From the NCBI GenBank assembly GCA_947462335.1, contig OX381708.1, forward strand, positions 38,753,377-38,817,376: a stretch of 64,000 bases of DNA, in the 5' to 3' direction. Under the pieces are notes generated by a model, which saw only the letters and a list, made by a program, of their open reading frames with translations, made no database searches and had not been told where the DNA came from. The translations under genes were made by a program, and so were the position numbers. How positions within the stretch are numbered: the stretch's first letter is position 1; each line of letters starts with the position of its first letter. Below are positions 50,201 through 60,259 of this stretch, one piece after another. Origin of the DNA: Harmothoe impar (taxonomy: Eukaryota > Annelida > Polychaeta > Phyllodocida > Polynoidae).

Positions 50201-50440
50201 AAGGAGAACACCTCTTATGATATACTGGTACAAAAGGCCACATCGCTTATTAAATTGGGGTTTTCTAGTTGTTGGAACTTGTGCAATGACCTTCTTAGTT
50301 ACATTGCTCAGGATGTCAGTAGAGACATCGTCTGGCAATGATGTTACCATGCTCAGGTTAGTTGGAAGAATTCCTAGGCTGGTGTTGAAGGTTTCCCATG
50401 GGATGTCTGTGGCATTGGACATCATTTCATGGCTCATCAT
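47272..50440 (-). CDS. Rhodopsin-family GPCR, FMRFamide-receptor-like, with divergent hallmark residues
   Basis: Five exons on the minus strand: 50440-49933, 49757-49677, 49073-48817, 48542-48444 and 47634-47272 (stop TAG). Phases 1, 1, 0, 0 join to 435 residues. The N-terminus has several Asn-X-Ser/Thr sites (NAT, NTS, NLS, NVT). TM1 has GNVLSILVM, TM2 LAVVDMIVLF, TM3 ends VTVHRY instead of DRY, TM5 has YAIPVCFLV, TM6 ends ICQLP instead of CWxP, TM7 has NFVLYCLFGKRFR instead of NPxxY. The ECL2 region shows no cysteine, position 3.25 is Glu, and TM4 lacks its usual Trp. The NFxxY and Cys-polar-x-Pro pattern resembles FMRFamide-type peptide receptors. The first ATG was chosen because an in-frame stop lies just upstream. 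The ligand is unknown. An AATAAA on this strand lies at about 46572-46567. Confidence 0.88.
47760..48029 (+). pseudogene. 3' remnant of a non-LTR retrotransposon reverse transcriptase
   Basis: Antisense to the last intron of the peptide GPCR. The frame reads RRHKGIRLLVPTCLKPIV, TRSAFYSAIGCWDVL and LSAFKRRIKKDID, the typical C-terminal tail of non-LTR (Jockey-superfamily type) polyproteins (TRS-F, CW-x-L, FK-x-x-K). The catalytic region is absent, so it is a 5'-truncated dead copy. Confidence 0.65.
49368..49485 (+). repeat. Three tandem units of about 50-55 bp
   Basis: TTTTGGACGGG, GCCCACTTTGGGCTCAGATC and AGTTTTT recur three times, the last unit diverged. Lies in an intron of the peptide GPCR. 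Confidence 0.8.
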
Positions 50441-50904
50441 TCCTTTTGGCACCTCATCACCGGAAAAGATGTTTTCAAGAAAATAATTCTATACATAACT
50501 TACACTGTTAGAAGTAAAATTAATGTATCTGAGCAGTATAATCTACTCTACTTTTACTATATAAACTTTGACGGTATAATAGGACATATTTTTGGTTTCA
50601 CTATTTACAATGTAGTCTCCCTCTCATAGGCATGATTGCAATAGTTAATTCACATTCCATAGTGAAACATATAGTATCCACCCATTTTAGCACACCTACG
50701 CTTATATATTTCTGTCCTGCGTTTATGCAGGACATGAGCTTATTTGAGATCCATTTCTAATGGCTAATATGATTTTCATACACTCTTCTACCCTGCGCTA
50801 AAATGGGACATGTGCTATATTGAATACCTGTGCTAAAATGGGCAGATACAGTAAATATAATTTACCTTGGAAATATCTCATGATTATGTTGAACTATAAA
50901 GCCC

Positions 50905-51560
50905 TTGATACATTTAATTGCTATATAAGGTGTCACTCAAATACCTACTGTATAGTATATATATAGATGTCGCTTGTTACATCCCTTCACCTGAAGGCAT
51001 GATGGTTAGTGGCAATCTGATCATACCTAAGCAGGTTTATATACATTTCAGGAGTATAACAAAAAACAATTATGCTATAGATCTTTCAAATTACTCACAT
51101 ACTCACGTGTTATTGACAAGGCCCCTTATATCCCAATTCCACTACCCTGTGTTAAGATACTTTTCTATGATGTAAAATTATCTCTATACATACTTAACCT
51201 TAGTGAGTCAGCTTTGACACAGAATATGAGGGGAAATGACATCATTGTATTATAATAACTACTGTTTGGAATACTATAAGGTGATACTTGAACCTTAATT
51301 GCAACATATAAAGTGTCACTGAAATACCTACCTTATAGTATAGATGTCGCTTGTTACATCCCTTCATCCAAAGGCATGATGGTGAGTGACAATCTGATTA
51401 GGCTTAGGCAGGTTTATATACTTTTCAGGGGTACAACCAAGTGCTTTATAGTGCTTTCAAATTGCTCATGTACTCGCCTAATGTGCCAAGGCCCATTATC
51501 CATATCGCTGCCTGTTTTAGGATCCTTCTCCATGAATTAAAATTATCTCTTTACACACTT
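50905..51560 (+). repeat. Direct duplication of about 260 bp
   Basis: The block from about 50915 (GTCACTCAAATACCTACTG, ATAGATGTCGCTTGTTACAT, GGCATGATGG, GCAGGTTTATATAC) to about 51185 recurs at about 51312-51550 with moderate divergence. It lies upstream of the peptide GPCR. Two short frames in the copies are related to each other only because of the duplication. Confidence 0.8.
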
Positions 51561-51570
51561 AAGGCTGTGT

Positions 51571-51658
51571 CTCACGACCTTGGGCCAATGTTTTTGTCTC
51601 TGACCGGGTGCCAGCTCTGACCGGGTGCCAGCTCTGACCGGGTGCCAGCTCTGACCGG
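51571..51658 (+). repeat. 18-bp minisatellite in a dispersed repeat, copy 2
   Basis: CACGACCTTGGGCCAATGTT then four units of CTGACCGGGTGCCAGCT; matches 29143-29228. Confidence 0.85.
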
Positions 51659-52439
51659 CCTGAATAATATCGGGTAATTTAGGGCAGATGGAGATAGAAT
51701 TTGGCTGAAAAGGTTAATGGATGTTATAACTCTCTAAACTAGTCATTAGTTGTCCATTTTTATCATCATCTGCCCTAAATAACCCGTATGGCCTCATACA
51801 AGGAAAGGACTCATGTGACATATGCTATGTTGAATCTATGTAAGTACAGTGTAACTCATGTGTTCCTTCAATTTAATATGCTATACCGCCGCGTGGACCA
51901 GCTGTGGAGTGTAGCCCGTCGTCTTCAAGAGCAGCCAGAACTGGTTTATTTGCCATGATTTTTGGTACTGCTTACCACAGTCCTGCTCTATCAAGTATTA
52001 GTGCATTGAGTATAGATCTATTTCAATCGCTTTGCAAATTGAGCATACTGTATGAAATCTAAACGGGTAACAATTTGATCTATTTTAGATGCCAAATTAC
52101 ACCTATAAACGGCAGTTGAATTGGGGTTACCATATTTGCCCTGCAGGATAGAAGGACAACAGCAAATTCCGTACCAACTCCCCCCACCCCCTCCGTCCCA
52201 GGGTTCCCTGCTTAATAAAAGTGTCCTTGGCTGGTGTATTGGTCATTGGTGTGCAATGTTTATAGAAGCCATCCATTCAGTCGAATTTAGCCACCCACCT
52301 CCATTTCTATAGATTGGTATGTTTGCAAGACTGACCTGAAAAATGAATATTTGTGTGTGATTTTACAATTTAGCATCCTTGCGGAAATGTTGTGTCAATG
52401 TACTAAGGTGGTCGACGCAAGGCATCAAAATGGTTGATT

Positions 52440-52690
52440 CGGCCGATGCTATCCACTAGCCGGGGAGTGCAAATAGCGGCCGTTATTCGCACGCCCTCAG
52501 GGTGTGAATAAGACCACTTATCCAGACACGGGGGAGGGTGCCAATTAGAATCTAATTAGAAATTAAAGGTGTTATTATCACTCTATGTAGGGGCTGTGCG
52601 AATAACAATGCTTATTTACACACTGGAGAGGGTGTGGATTATAACTCCTATTCCCATACTGTATGGGGTGTGTATAGAAGCTGTTAGTTC
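52440..52690. repeat. GTGCGAATAA/TTATTCGCAC-word element
   Basis: Words such as GCCGTTATTCGCACGC, GGGTGTGAATAAGACC, CTGTGCGAATAACAATG and CACACTGGAGAGGGTGTGG recur on both strands. Ends were not resolved. Non-coding. Confidence 0.45.
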
Positions 52691-53734
52691 TAGGCTGTAG
52701 GTTACATTCCTATTATTGTACATTGATGAAGATAAAGCAACGGTTGAGCTATATGTCACATAATATGTGGGTGACATCTTTGTGAGATTGTACTACATTT
52801 TCTTGTATGTATTACTATGCCAGGGTATTATATAAGTAAGTCCATTTATATTGGACCAAAATTGGAAAATCTTCCTGGGTGACCATCTCAGATTTCATCC
52901 TTTGTCATTTAGATGATAGGCCAATGTATCCTGAGTATCATCCATAAATATGGGCTCCAAATTCTGTATGGTTTACAAATGCAGCCTCATTAAGTCGAGG
53001 GAGAGGGTGTGCTCATGAAAAGCTATTCTTTATAAAGCTGGTCAAACATGTAAAATCTAATTTGCACATGTGAGATATCATACATATGGACTCTCCTGTT
53101 AGAGCAGACTTTGCAGGTATCTTACTTAAATTTCTGTCGCTATAATTACGATATAAACCATTTGTGACTCAGTGACAACATCCGTACATGCGATGTATAT
53201 TGTACCCCCTACAACCCCCCAAAACCCCCACCATTAGGTAGGATATACACTGATAATAAAACCTATAGTCAGTACTGACTATACCACCATATTTTGACCC
53301 CCGTAGTCAGGTGATTACATATGTTAGTCACATATTAGTCATAAGATAGTCAGTAGTAACTATATGTGGATCACACAAATTGATGATGTCACAGGAATGT
53401 GTGCACAGGAAACAGTTAGGATTCAAAATTGAATGCTCAACTGACTTCAGGTAGGCACATTTTATTCTAGCTAAACTACTCCTTGACACATTTCCCTGTG
53501 CATTAGCTCTTGTGTTAATGTTGAGTATATTTACTTAAGGCATCATAGAACACAAGCATTCTCAATTTTGATTGAAGTATCATGTGGTTTTGTTCAAATT
53601 CTGATCATGTAACTGTGGATCTCTAGGCTTCCAGACTAGAATATACAGAAGCTGACTGGGTGAAGGGTTATAGTGTGCCAGGCATATGGCCCATGCTCAT
53701 CTACTTTATCCAATGGTGCTAGGGCAGGTACCGC

Positions 53735-54520
53735 GGGACATCTACCCCCAGACATCTACCCCTGGACATCTACCCCCAGACATCTACCCCCAGACATCTA
53801 CCCCTGGACATCTACCACCTGAGAATCTACTCCCTAGGACATAAAAGTCATGCTCATGGTAAATCATATCATATGGAGGGAGTAGATTTCTCCAGGGACA
53901 TCCGACATCTATCCCTGGACATCTACCCCTTGGGAATCTACCACCTAGGACTTATATCCCCTTCGGCACCTATCCCTTTAGGACTCTACCCCCTAGGATA
54001 TCCACCCGCTTGGACACCTACCCCGGGACATCTACCCCCTGAACATCTACCCCCTAGGACATCCACCCTCTTGGACATCTACCCCCGGACATCTACCCCC
54101 TGGACATCTACCCCCTAGGGCATCCATCCCCTTGGACATCTACCCCCTTTACCCTACCCTTCTACCCCTGGGGACAATAATATCATGTGGAGGGAGACGA
54201 TTTCTCAAGGGACATTGGACATCTACCCCTAGACATCTACCCCCTGGAAATCTACCCCCTAGGACTTTTATCCCCTTGGATATTGATTCCCTGGGCTTTT
54301 ACCCCCTTAGGATTCTACCTCCTAGGACTTCCACTCCCTTGGACACCTACCCCAGGACATCTATCCCCTGGGACATTTATACCCTGGGACATCTACCCCT
54401 AGGACATCTACCCCCTAGGACTTCCACTCCCTTGGACACCTAACCCAGGACATTTATCCCCTGGGACATCTACCCCTAGGACATCTACTCCTAGGACTTC
54501 TACCCCTGGACAAAAGTCCA
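53735..54520 (+). repeat. GGACATCTACCCC minisatellite, forward arm
   Basis: Dozens of 12-16-bp units such as GACATCTACCCCCTGG and CTAGGACATCCACCC. It is interrupted twice by ATATCATATGGAGGGAGTAG-like spacers (about 53862 and 54179). The Pro/Thr/Tyr-rich frames are repeat products. Confidence 0.92.
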
Positions 54521-54925
54521 AGGGGGTAGATTCCCAGGGGGTAGATCTCCAGGGGTAGATGCCTGATATCTCTGGAGAAATCTACCTCCCGCACATGATA
54601 TGACTCAAACATATGGGTATGTGTGTGTGTGTGTGGGGGGGGGGTTGATGTTCTTAGGAGTAAAGGTCCCAGAGAGTAAAGGGGGTAGATGCCCCAGGGG
54701 GTAGATGTCCAGGGGGTAGATGTCTGGGGTAGGTTCCAAGGCAGGGGATGTCCTAAGGGGTAGAAGTCCTAGGGGATAAAATTCCAAGAGATAGATGCCC
54801 ATAGGGGTAAAAGTCCCAGGGGGTAGATGTCCTAGGTAGTGGTAGTTGGCCTGGGGTAGATGTCCTAGGGGTAGATAGTAGGCCCTAGGGTAGATGTCTT
54901 GGGGGTAGATGCCAGGGGGGTACTT
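54505..54925 (-). repeat. Same minisatellite in inverted orientation
   Basis: GGGGGTAGATGTCCAGGGG and CCTAGGGGTAGATG units are the reverse complement of the forward arm. The switch occurs at about 54505-54525. A GT run and G run lie at 54619-54645. Confidence 0.9.
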
Positions 54926-56014
54926 GTCCTAACTTATTGTCCTGCCGTCTCATGATGGACTATATCTATTAGTCAGTGTGACTACTTTAGAGCATGAAAG
55001 CATTAAATTCATAGTCACTTGACTATATATCCCAAATCAGCTCTTTTAATGCATGACTATAGGTTGACTATATGACTAACTTACTATAGACATAGGTGAC
55101 TAACTTGGTATAGCCGTTTTTTCTACGTTAACGTGACTATAGAAATGTAGTCCATGGTGACTAACATTTCCAGGGCTATTAATATCAGTGTAGGTTTGTG
55201 AGTAATATTCTTTTTAGTTTGGTGTAGAAATACTGTGGCGAAATTTGGCGACAGGGGTTCTCCTGGAATGTGCCATTTACCCTGTAAGTATATACGGCAT
55301 CTAGGGACCACATTCCCGGCCCTGTATCTGTCACAGAGCTAAACAACCCAATGAATCTTACAGAAAATATTTTCAATAATCAAATATAAAAACAGAATAA
55401 AGATATCTTTAAAAATGAGTCCTTGAGGCCCATAGAAAATGATCTATCAATGGCAGATCAATAAGAGTTATACATATCCAAAATCCAATTGATCTCCCGG
55501 TCATTTTGAGATATCATATGATGAATTCCGATCATTTTCTAAAATCCCGGTGTCCTACCTAGTATTACTATAGTAGTTCGACAATGCCTCATCGCTGACC
55601 TGCCGCATAGTGACGGAACTCTCAACTATAGCCTCACACACCATGAACCCCTTGTGAGTACTAGGGGAACTACTCAAAAGGCAACAGTATTGATTAAACT
55701 TGTGAAATATCCCATTTTGTAATTGTTAGAAACATTGTGTTCACTCACAAGGACAGGTTCTCCAATGTTCTCCGTACACAACCATTCATGACGTTATATT
55801 TCTTTTAGCTATAATAGGTTCAATAGACCTTAACACAATAATGTGTATCAACGGCTCAAAGTTGGCTAATTAAAAACAACAGAGAGAGAGAGAGAGAATA
55901 ACTAAACAATATCACGCCCGTCATATCGGCACACATAAGTTAGGGCCTAATTCCGGACACCCTGCAATCACATGGTGATTGTGGTACTATAAATACATAC
56001 ATAATTGGACATGT

Positions 56015-56122
56015 CCCAGTGGGCACAGAACATTCAATCAACATTGATAAACAGTCGTCAATGTTGATTCAATATTGATTCCACATTGATTCCACATTGA
56101 ACAGGATTTTGTGCCCACTGGG
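56015..56122. mobile_element. 108-bp MITE, ends CCCAGTGGGCAC
   Basis: Perfect 12-bp terminal inverted repeats (56015-56026 and 56111-56122). The interior is built from TTGATTCAATATTGATTCCA and ATTCAATCAACATTGAT words. Flanks are TG-T and G-TG, so a dinucleotide target duplication is possible. Confidence 0.85.
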
Positions 56123-56690
56123 GTGAATGCCCTACATGTTACCTTTCCACAGCCAAAGAAACTGAAAAGCAGCACTCAAGAAAATGTAATAACTTTAACT
56201 TTTACTGTTGGTAACCCAATTGAGTATATAAACCATTTTCCTTTATAGCAGTGATGCTAAGCACAGGGACAATGTTTACTTGGTTATTATTGTCGGTAAA
56301 ACATATGATACATGCATAACTCTATCCAATATGGATACATAATTATAGTATTGACCTTTTATGGTGCCCACCGGTTTTCAAATAGAGTGCCCCCTTGACA
56401 GCATTCTACCATGTACCAAATAAGATACTGTTCACAAATGTGGGTGCATAATTCCAGGCTATATGTATAACCAGATGTGTCCTGCTTAGACTCTACTAGC
56501 TTTGCATATAACCTAGCTCCTTATTCGTGATCTATTTCTCAATGTCTATTAAAAATCTAAGATAATAATATTGCATCTGTGCATTTTCTAAGATTCATAT
56601 TCAATTAAAAGTATAATATATGGAAAGAATAAAATTCCTTGTGTCTTATTTCAAGGGAGTTTTTGTAGGGTGTCCAGTATTAGGTGCCCA

Positions 56691-57585
56691 CCCTGTAAAC
56701 ACAATTACGTTGGTCAGACATAGATCTACGTTGATTTGGGGTGTAAACTACGTAATTTGACAAGGTTTATGAACGTCAAAACGTGAAGGTTTATTTACGT
56801 TCAACAGACGTTTATGTCTGATTTACGTTTTTCTACCTCATTCAGACGTAAATAAACATTAAAATATAACATAAACTGACACATGATTTCAGGTAAAGTA
56901 CTGTACTCAGTCATAAAGCTGTGTCAATGATGTATATTTACGCTTAAAAGCATGGTTCTTATAGATGAGTACTATAGTATAGGTCCCTATTTTATTCACA
57001 TCAGAGTTGTACTAAAAAACAGTTTATTACCCTCTTTGAGCAGCCTGACATAAACAGTATAATAAACATATTGGGTTTTCCTTCACTGAGGCTTTGTAAT
57101 TATTTTTTTACCAGCAATGTGGTGTCTTATTAGTAATGTACCTAAGTACATATATTTTACATTAACCAGTTTCTTCTACTCTTGTATATATGAATATACA
57201 ACGATTTGTGTCTTATTTCCATCACATTTAATTCATAAACATGAAGGGTTTACTGCTTTGTATGTAGTAAATCTTCCAAGTTGCAGTATAATTCTCTCCA
57301 TTCTGGATGGTGCTACCACCTAGTGGGACACTGAGGAGTTACATACACAATTTAGGTTCAGAAAATGTGCATTTTAACGTTGATCTACGTGGGTTTATTA
57401 CGTTTACTTACGTTGGAATGAGGTAGAAAAACGTAAATCATTCTAAAACATTGGTAGAACGTAAATATACCTTCACGTTTTGACGTTCATAAACCTTGCA
57501 AATAAACGTATTTCAGACCTTTGGTAGAAATGAAACCAAGAGAAACCTCTGACCTACGTTGGAATTAGGAAGTGTGTTTACAGGG
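56691..57585. mobile_element. 895-bp foldback element, ends CCCTGTAAACAC
   Basis: Perfect 12-bp ends (56691-56702 and 57574-57585). A subterminal block CAAGGTTTATGAACGTCAAA continuing ACGTGAAGG (from about 56761) is mirrored at about 57455-57500 with about one mismatch in 41, and GATTTACGTTTTTCTACCTC (about 56820) is mirrored near 57420-57440. The repeated word is TTTACGTT. The unpaired centre (56880-57360) is AT-rich and has no coding frame. Confidence 0.85.
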
Positions 57586-58291
57586 GCATGCCCGGAATTA
57601 GGTGCCAAATTGATATTTAATCAGTCAAGTCTCACCCATAATGCTTGAATTTGAAATATGGAGAAAATCGGATCATGTCACTTTAAACTAAAGTCCAAAT
57701 GGTCGACTCATGGGCACTTTTACCCTAATGCTTTTACCAGGCACTGATATCCCATATAGGGTAAAGGCACCCATTTCGGACGCTCGTGCATAGGGCAATG
57801 GAAAGATGGTCACCTTTAGTTGTAAGAACTGACACCCTAAATGGATACTAATTCTTATTTCAGTGTAGCCATTTGACATGTCATATCTTACAGCTTCTAT
57901 TCCTGAGAGATTTGCAATGAATTAAATGATTTTAAGTATAGATTAACCTGCAGCTAATATGCATATTTTAAAAGGTTAAACTGCACCTAAAGTCGGACGC
58001 CTTCATGTTCTTTGCCATAGACTGTCACAAAAAAATACATAATATGTTCCTATCACTAGGCTTAGGAATTATGTAACTACAATAGGAAAACCAGAACAAA
58101 CAGAATAAGGAAACCAATTTTCCCATTACATTGTGAGTTTTATGTTGAGAATATAGCAAAAAAACACCCCATATTTAAGCAATCATAGAACAATATAAGA
58201 AGTGAGTTATATGTGGTCTGATTTGTTTGTTAGACGGAAGAATACCTGGATTTTCATATTTAGTTGGCATTATATGTGAGTTGTGAATATT

Positions 58292-58399
58292 CCCAGTGGA
58301 CACGGACAACTTATTAAGCGCTTATTTAGCTCTGCATAATCTCTACAGGGCTTAATATGTGCTTATCGAGTGCTGCTTTTGTGAGGTGTGTCCACTGGG
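58292..58399. mobile_element. 108-bp MITE, ends CCCAGTGGACAC
   Basis: Perfect 12-bp terminal inverted repeats (58292-58303 and 58388-58399). Interior words are CTTATT, GCTTAT and TTAAGCGCTTA, unlike the 56-kb element, although length and end design match it. Confidence 0.85.
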
Positions 58400-58999
58400 T
58401 TGATTATGTAATTCAAAGTCAATGGTGTCGGACTCAAGGTGTCTGTCCGACTCAGGGTGCCTTTACCCTAGTTCATCGGTTTGGCAATATTCTGACATTA
58501 CCGTAATTGACGTCCTTCATGTTATGCATGCACTGAAGAATTGCATCAATTACAAGTTCAATCACTTCATCAGTGCATATCAGCCCCCTCCCCCCCCCCC
58601 CCATCCATAATATTGAATTGTCCCACCGAGAAATGTTCGCTGCAGGGGTCATCCGAGGGGAAATGGGGTAATTGTCCCGAGGGGAATTGTTAGTAGAATT
58701 AGCAGACACCTTTTCCCCGATCCCTGTGTTCCATTTACACCCTCCCTCAAGTGTCCTCCTACCCCTCCCTCTGAGAACCCCTTACACAACACCTGGACTG
58801 TCACCTGAGGAGGTAGAACATCTGCCTATATAATACAGGTGGGTGATGACGTATTGTGACAACATGTGGCTCGGCGGAAGTGCTTAGATTCCTAAATAGA
58901 TTGATGGCATCTCACAAACTGGTGCATTGAAGTAAATGATAGGATATTCTCATGCATGGGGTTACAACGTGTATACCCTTGTCAGCTTATAAAATAAAC

Positions 59000-60258
59000 G
59001 TCTTTAACTCAAATCAGCAGGTGTATTAATAGTATGCACACCCAGGATGTACAATTCGGGGTACCACAGGGCTCAACCTTAGGGCCCTTGCTGTTTGTCT
59101 TGTTCATCAACGACCTGTGTGACACCCTAGTCAATTGCAAGTCAGCAATGTATGCAGACGACGTTATAATATACATAAATCACCGAGACCCCCTAGAAGC
59201 AGCCAGGCTTCTACAACAAGATGTCACACATATACATGAATGGTGCAACAGAAACCACATGACAGTGAACACTGAAAAGAGTACTGTCATGACCTTCGGC
59301 TCCAAAACCAAGCTGAATCGAATGGCGGCCCCAATTATCAAAATGGGGGATCAAACCCTGCCGGTAGTTGACACATACCCGTATCTAGGGGTAGACCTGG
59401 ACGGCCCGCTGACCGTCACACCATTTGTAAATAAGACCAAAAAGAACATGGGTAACAGACTACATAAACTCAGAAACATGAGAGGGTATCTACCCGAGGA
59501 CATCTGCCTTATTATCTACAAGAGCATGATCATGCCCGTTCCTGATTACTGCAGCTTCTACCTGGGTAGCGCACACCAATACCAACTAGAGAAAATACAG
59601 CGACTCCAAAACCAGGGCATTAGGATATGCACCAGGGTAGCCATACGAGGAAATAGCATAGCTGAACTACACAAGAAAAACAAAGTCCCAATGCTTGCGC
59701 AGAGACGGACCTGTCAACTAGCTCAGCACATGTGGAAGCTCTCAAAAAGGGGACATACGACTAGAAATCTCAACGCCAGGACACGAGGAGATCTGAAGCT
59801 GAAGTTCCCAGAACGAGTAGCGCACACTGCCTTCTACCATAAAGGCCCGTATTACCGAGGGGTGAGCTTGTGGAACCAACTTGACCATGAAACCCAGAAA
59901 TTGGAAGATAAAAATGACTTCAAGCGGAAAACCAGAGAAAAATGGGGCGAAAAACCGCCCTGAATTCAGAAACACAACGGACCTGAACACCTGCCTTGAA
60001 AAGAAGTATTATTCTATTCCCCCTAACTCCCCTCATCACCATCTCTATAAAATACTTCATTGTATTGTCACGTCATCCACTCTAATTAATTAATTTGCGG
60101 TGTTGAACTGAGACGCTACGTGAACTGATTATATGAACCCACTAAATGGACATATGACATATCTATTGGCTCTGTATCGTCTCATAATTGTTCATTGAAA
60201 AACTCCTCACTGAGGAGATGTGATCAATAAAATTTTCAATACTTCAATACTTCAATAC
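59000..60258 (+). mobile_element. 5'-truncated non-LTR retrotransposon with intact 3' reverse-transcriptase frame
   Basis: An open frame to a stop at 59961-59963 encodes the C-terminal half of a non-LTR reverse transcriptase. The first ATG is at 59034, but the frame is open from about 59001. It reads FGVPQGSTLGPLLFVLFIND, then MYADDVIIY (YADD at 59151-59162), MTVNTEKSTVMTFGSKTK, YLGVDLDG and a thumb/tail region ending SLWNQLDHE. The endonuclease and N-terminal polymerase motifs are missing, as expected from 5' truncation. The 3' end has a small hairpin (CTCCTC-ACT-GAGGAG, 60203-60217), AATAAA at about 60226, and tandem TTCAATAC units to about 60258. The codons show no stops or frameshifts over 310 codons, so insertion is recent. 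Jockey superfamily is likely; the clade is not certain. Confidence 0.88.
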
Positions 60259-60259
60259 C

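Larger units (their letters stand above)
53247..55191. mobile_element. TAGTCA/GACTAT-word element split by a 1.6-kb insertion
   Basis: Left end ACACTGATA at 53247 and its complement TATCAGTGT ending at 55191. AGTCAGTACTGACTATA and TTAGTCACATATTAGTCA fill the left part to about 53375; GACTATAGGTTGACTATA and GTGACTAACTTGGTATAG fill the right part from about 54955. The stretch between holds no such words and carries the TCTACCCC minisatellite. Confidence 0.55.
50460..58990. other. Intergenic region without a supported gene
   Basis: Outside the listed repeats I see no exon with matching splice sites and no family motif. A (GA)n tract lies at about 55883-55897. The promoter of the peptide GPCR should lie just above 50440 but shows no clear signal. 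Confidence 0.5.

Noticed and set aside
53873..54443. Open frames rich in Pro, Thr, Tyr and Leu
   Set aside because: They are translations of the GGACATCTACCCC minisatellite and exist in several frames.
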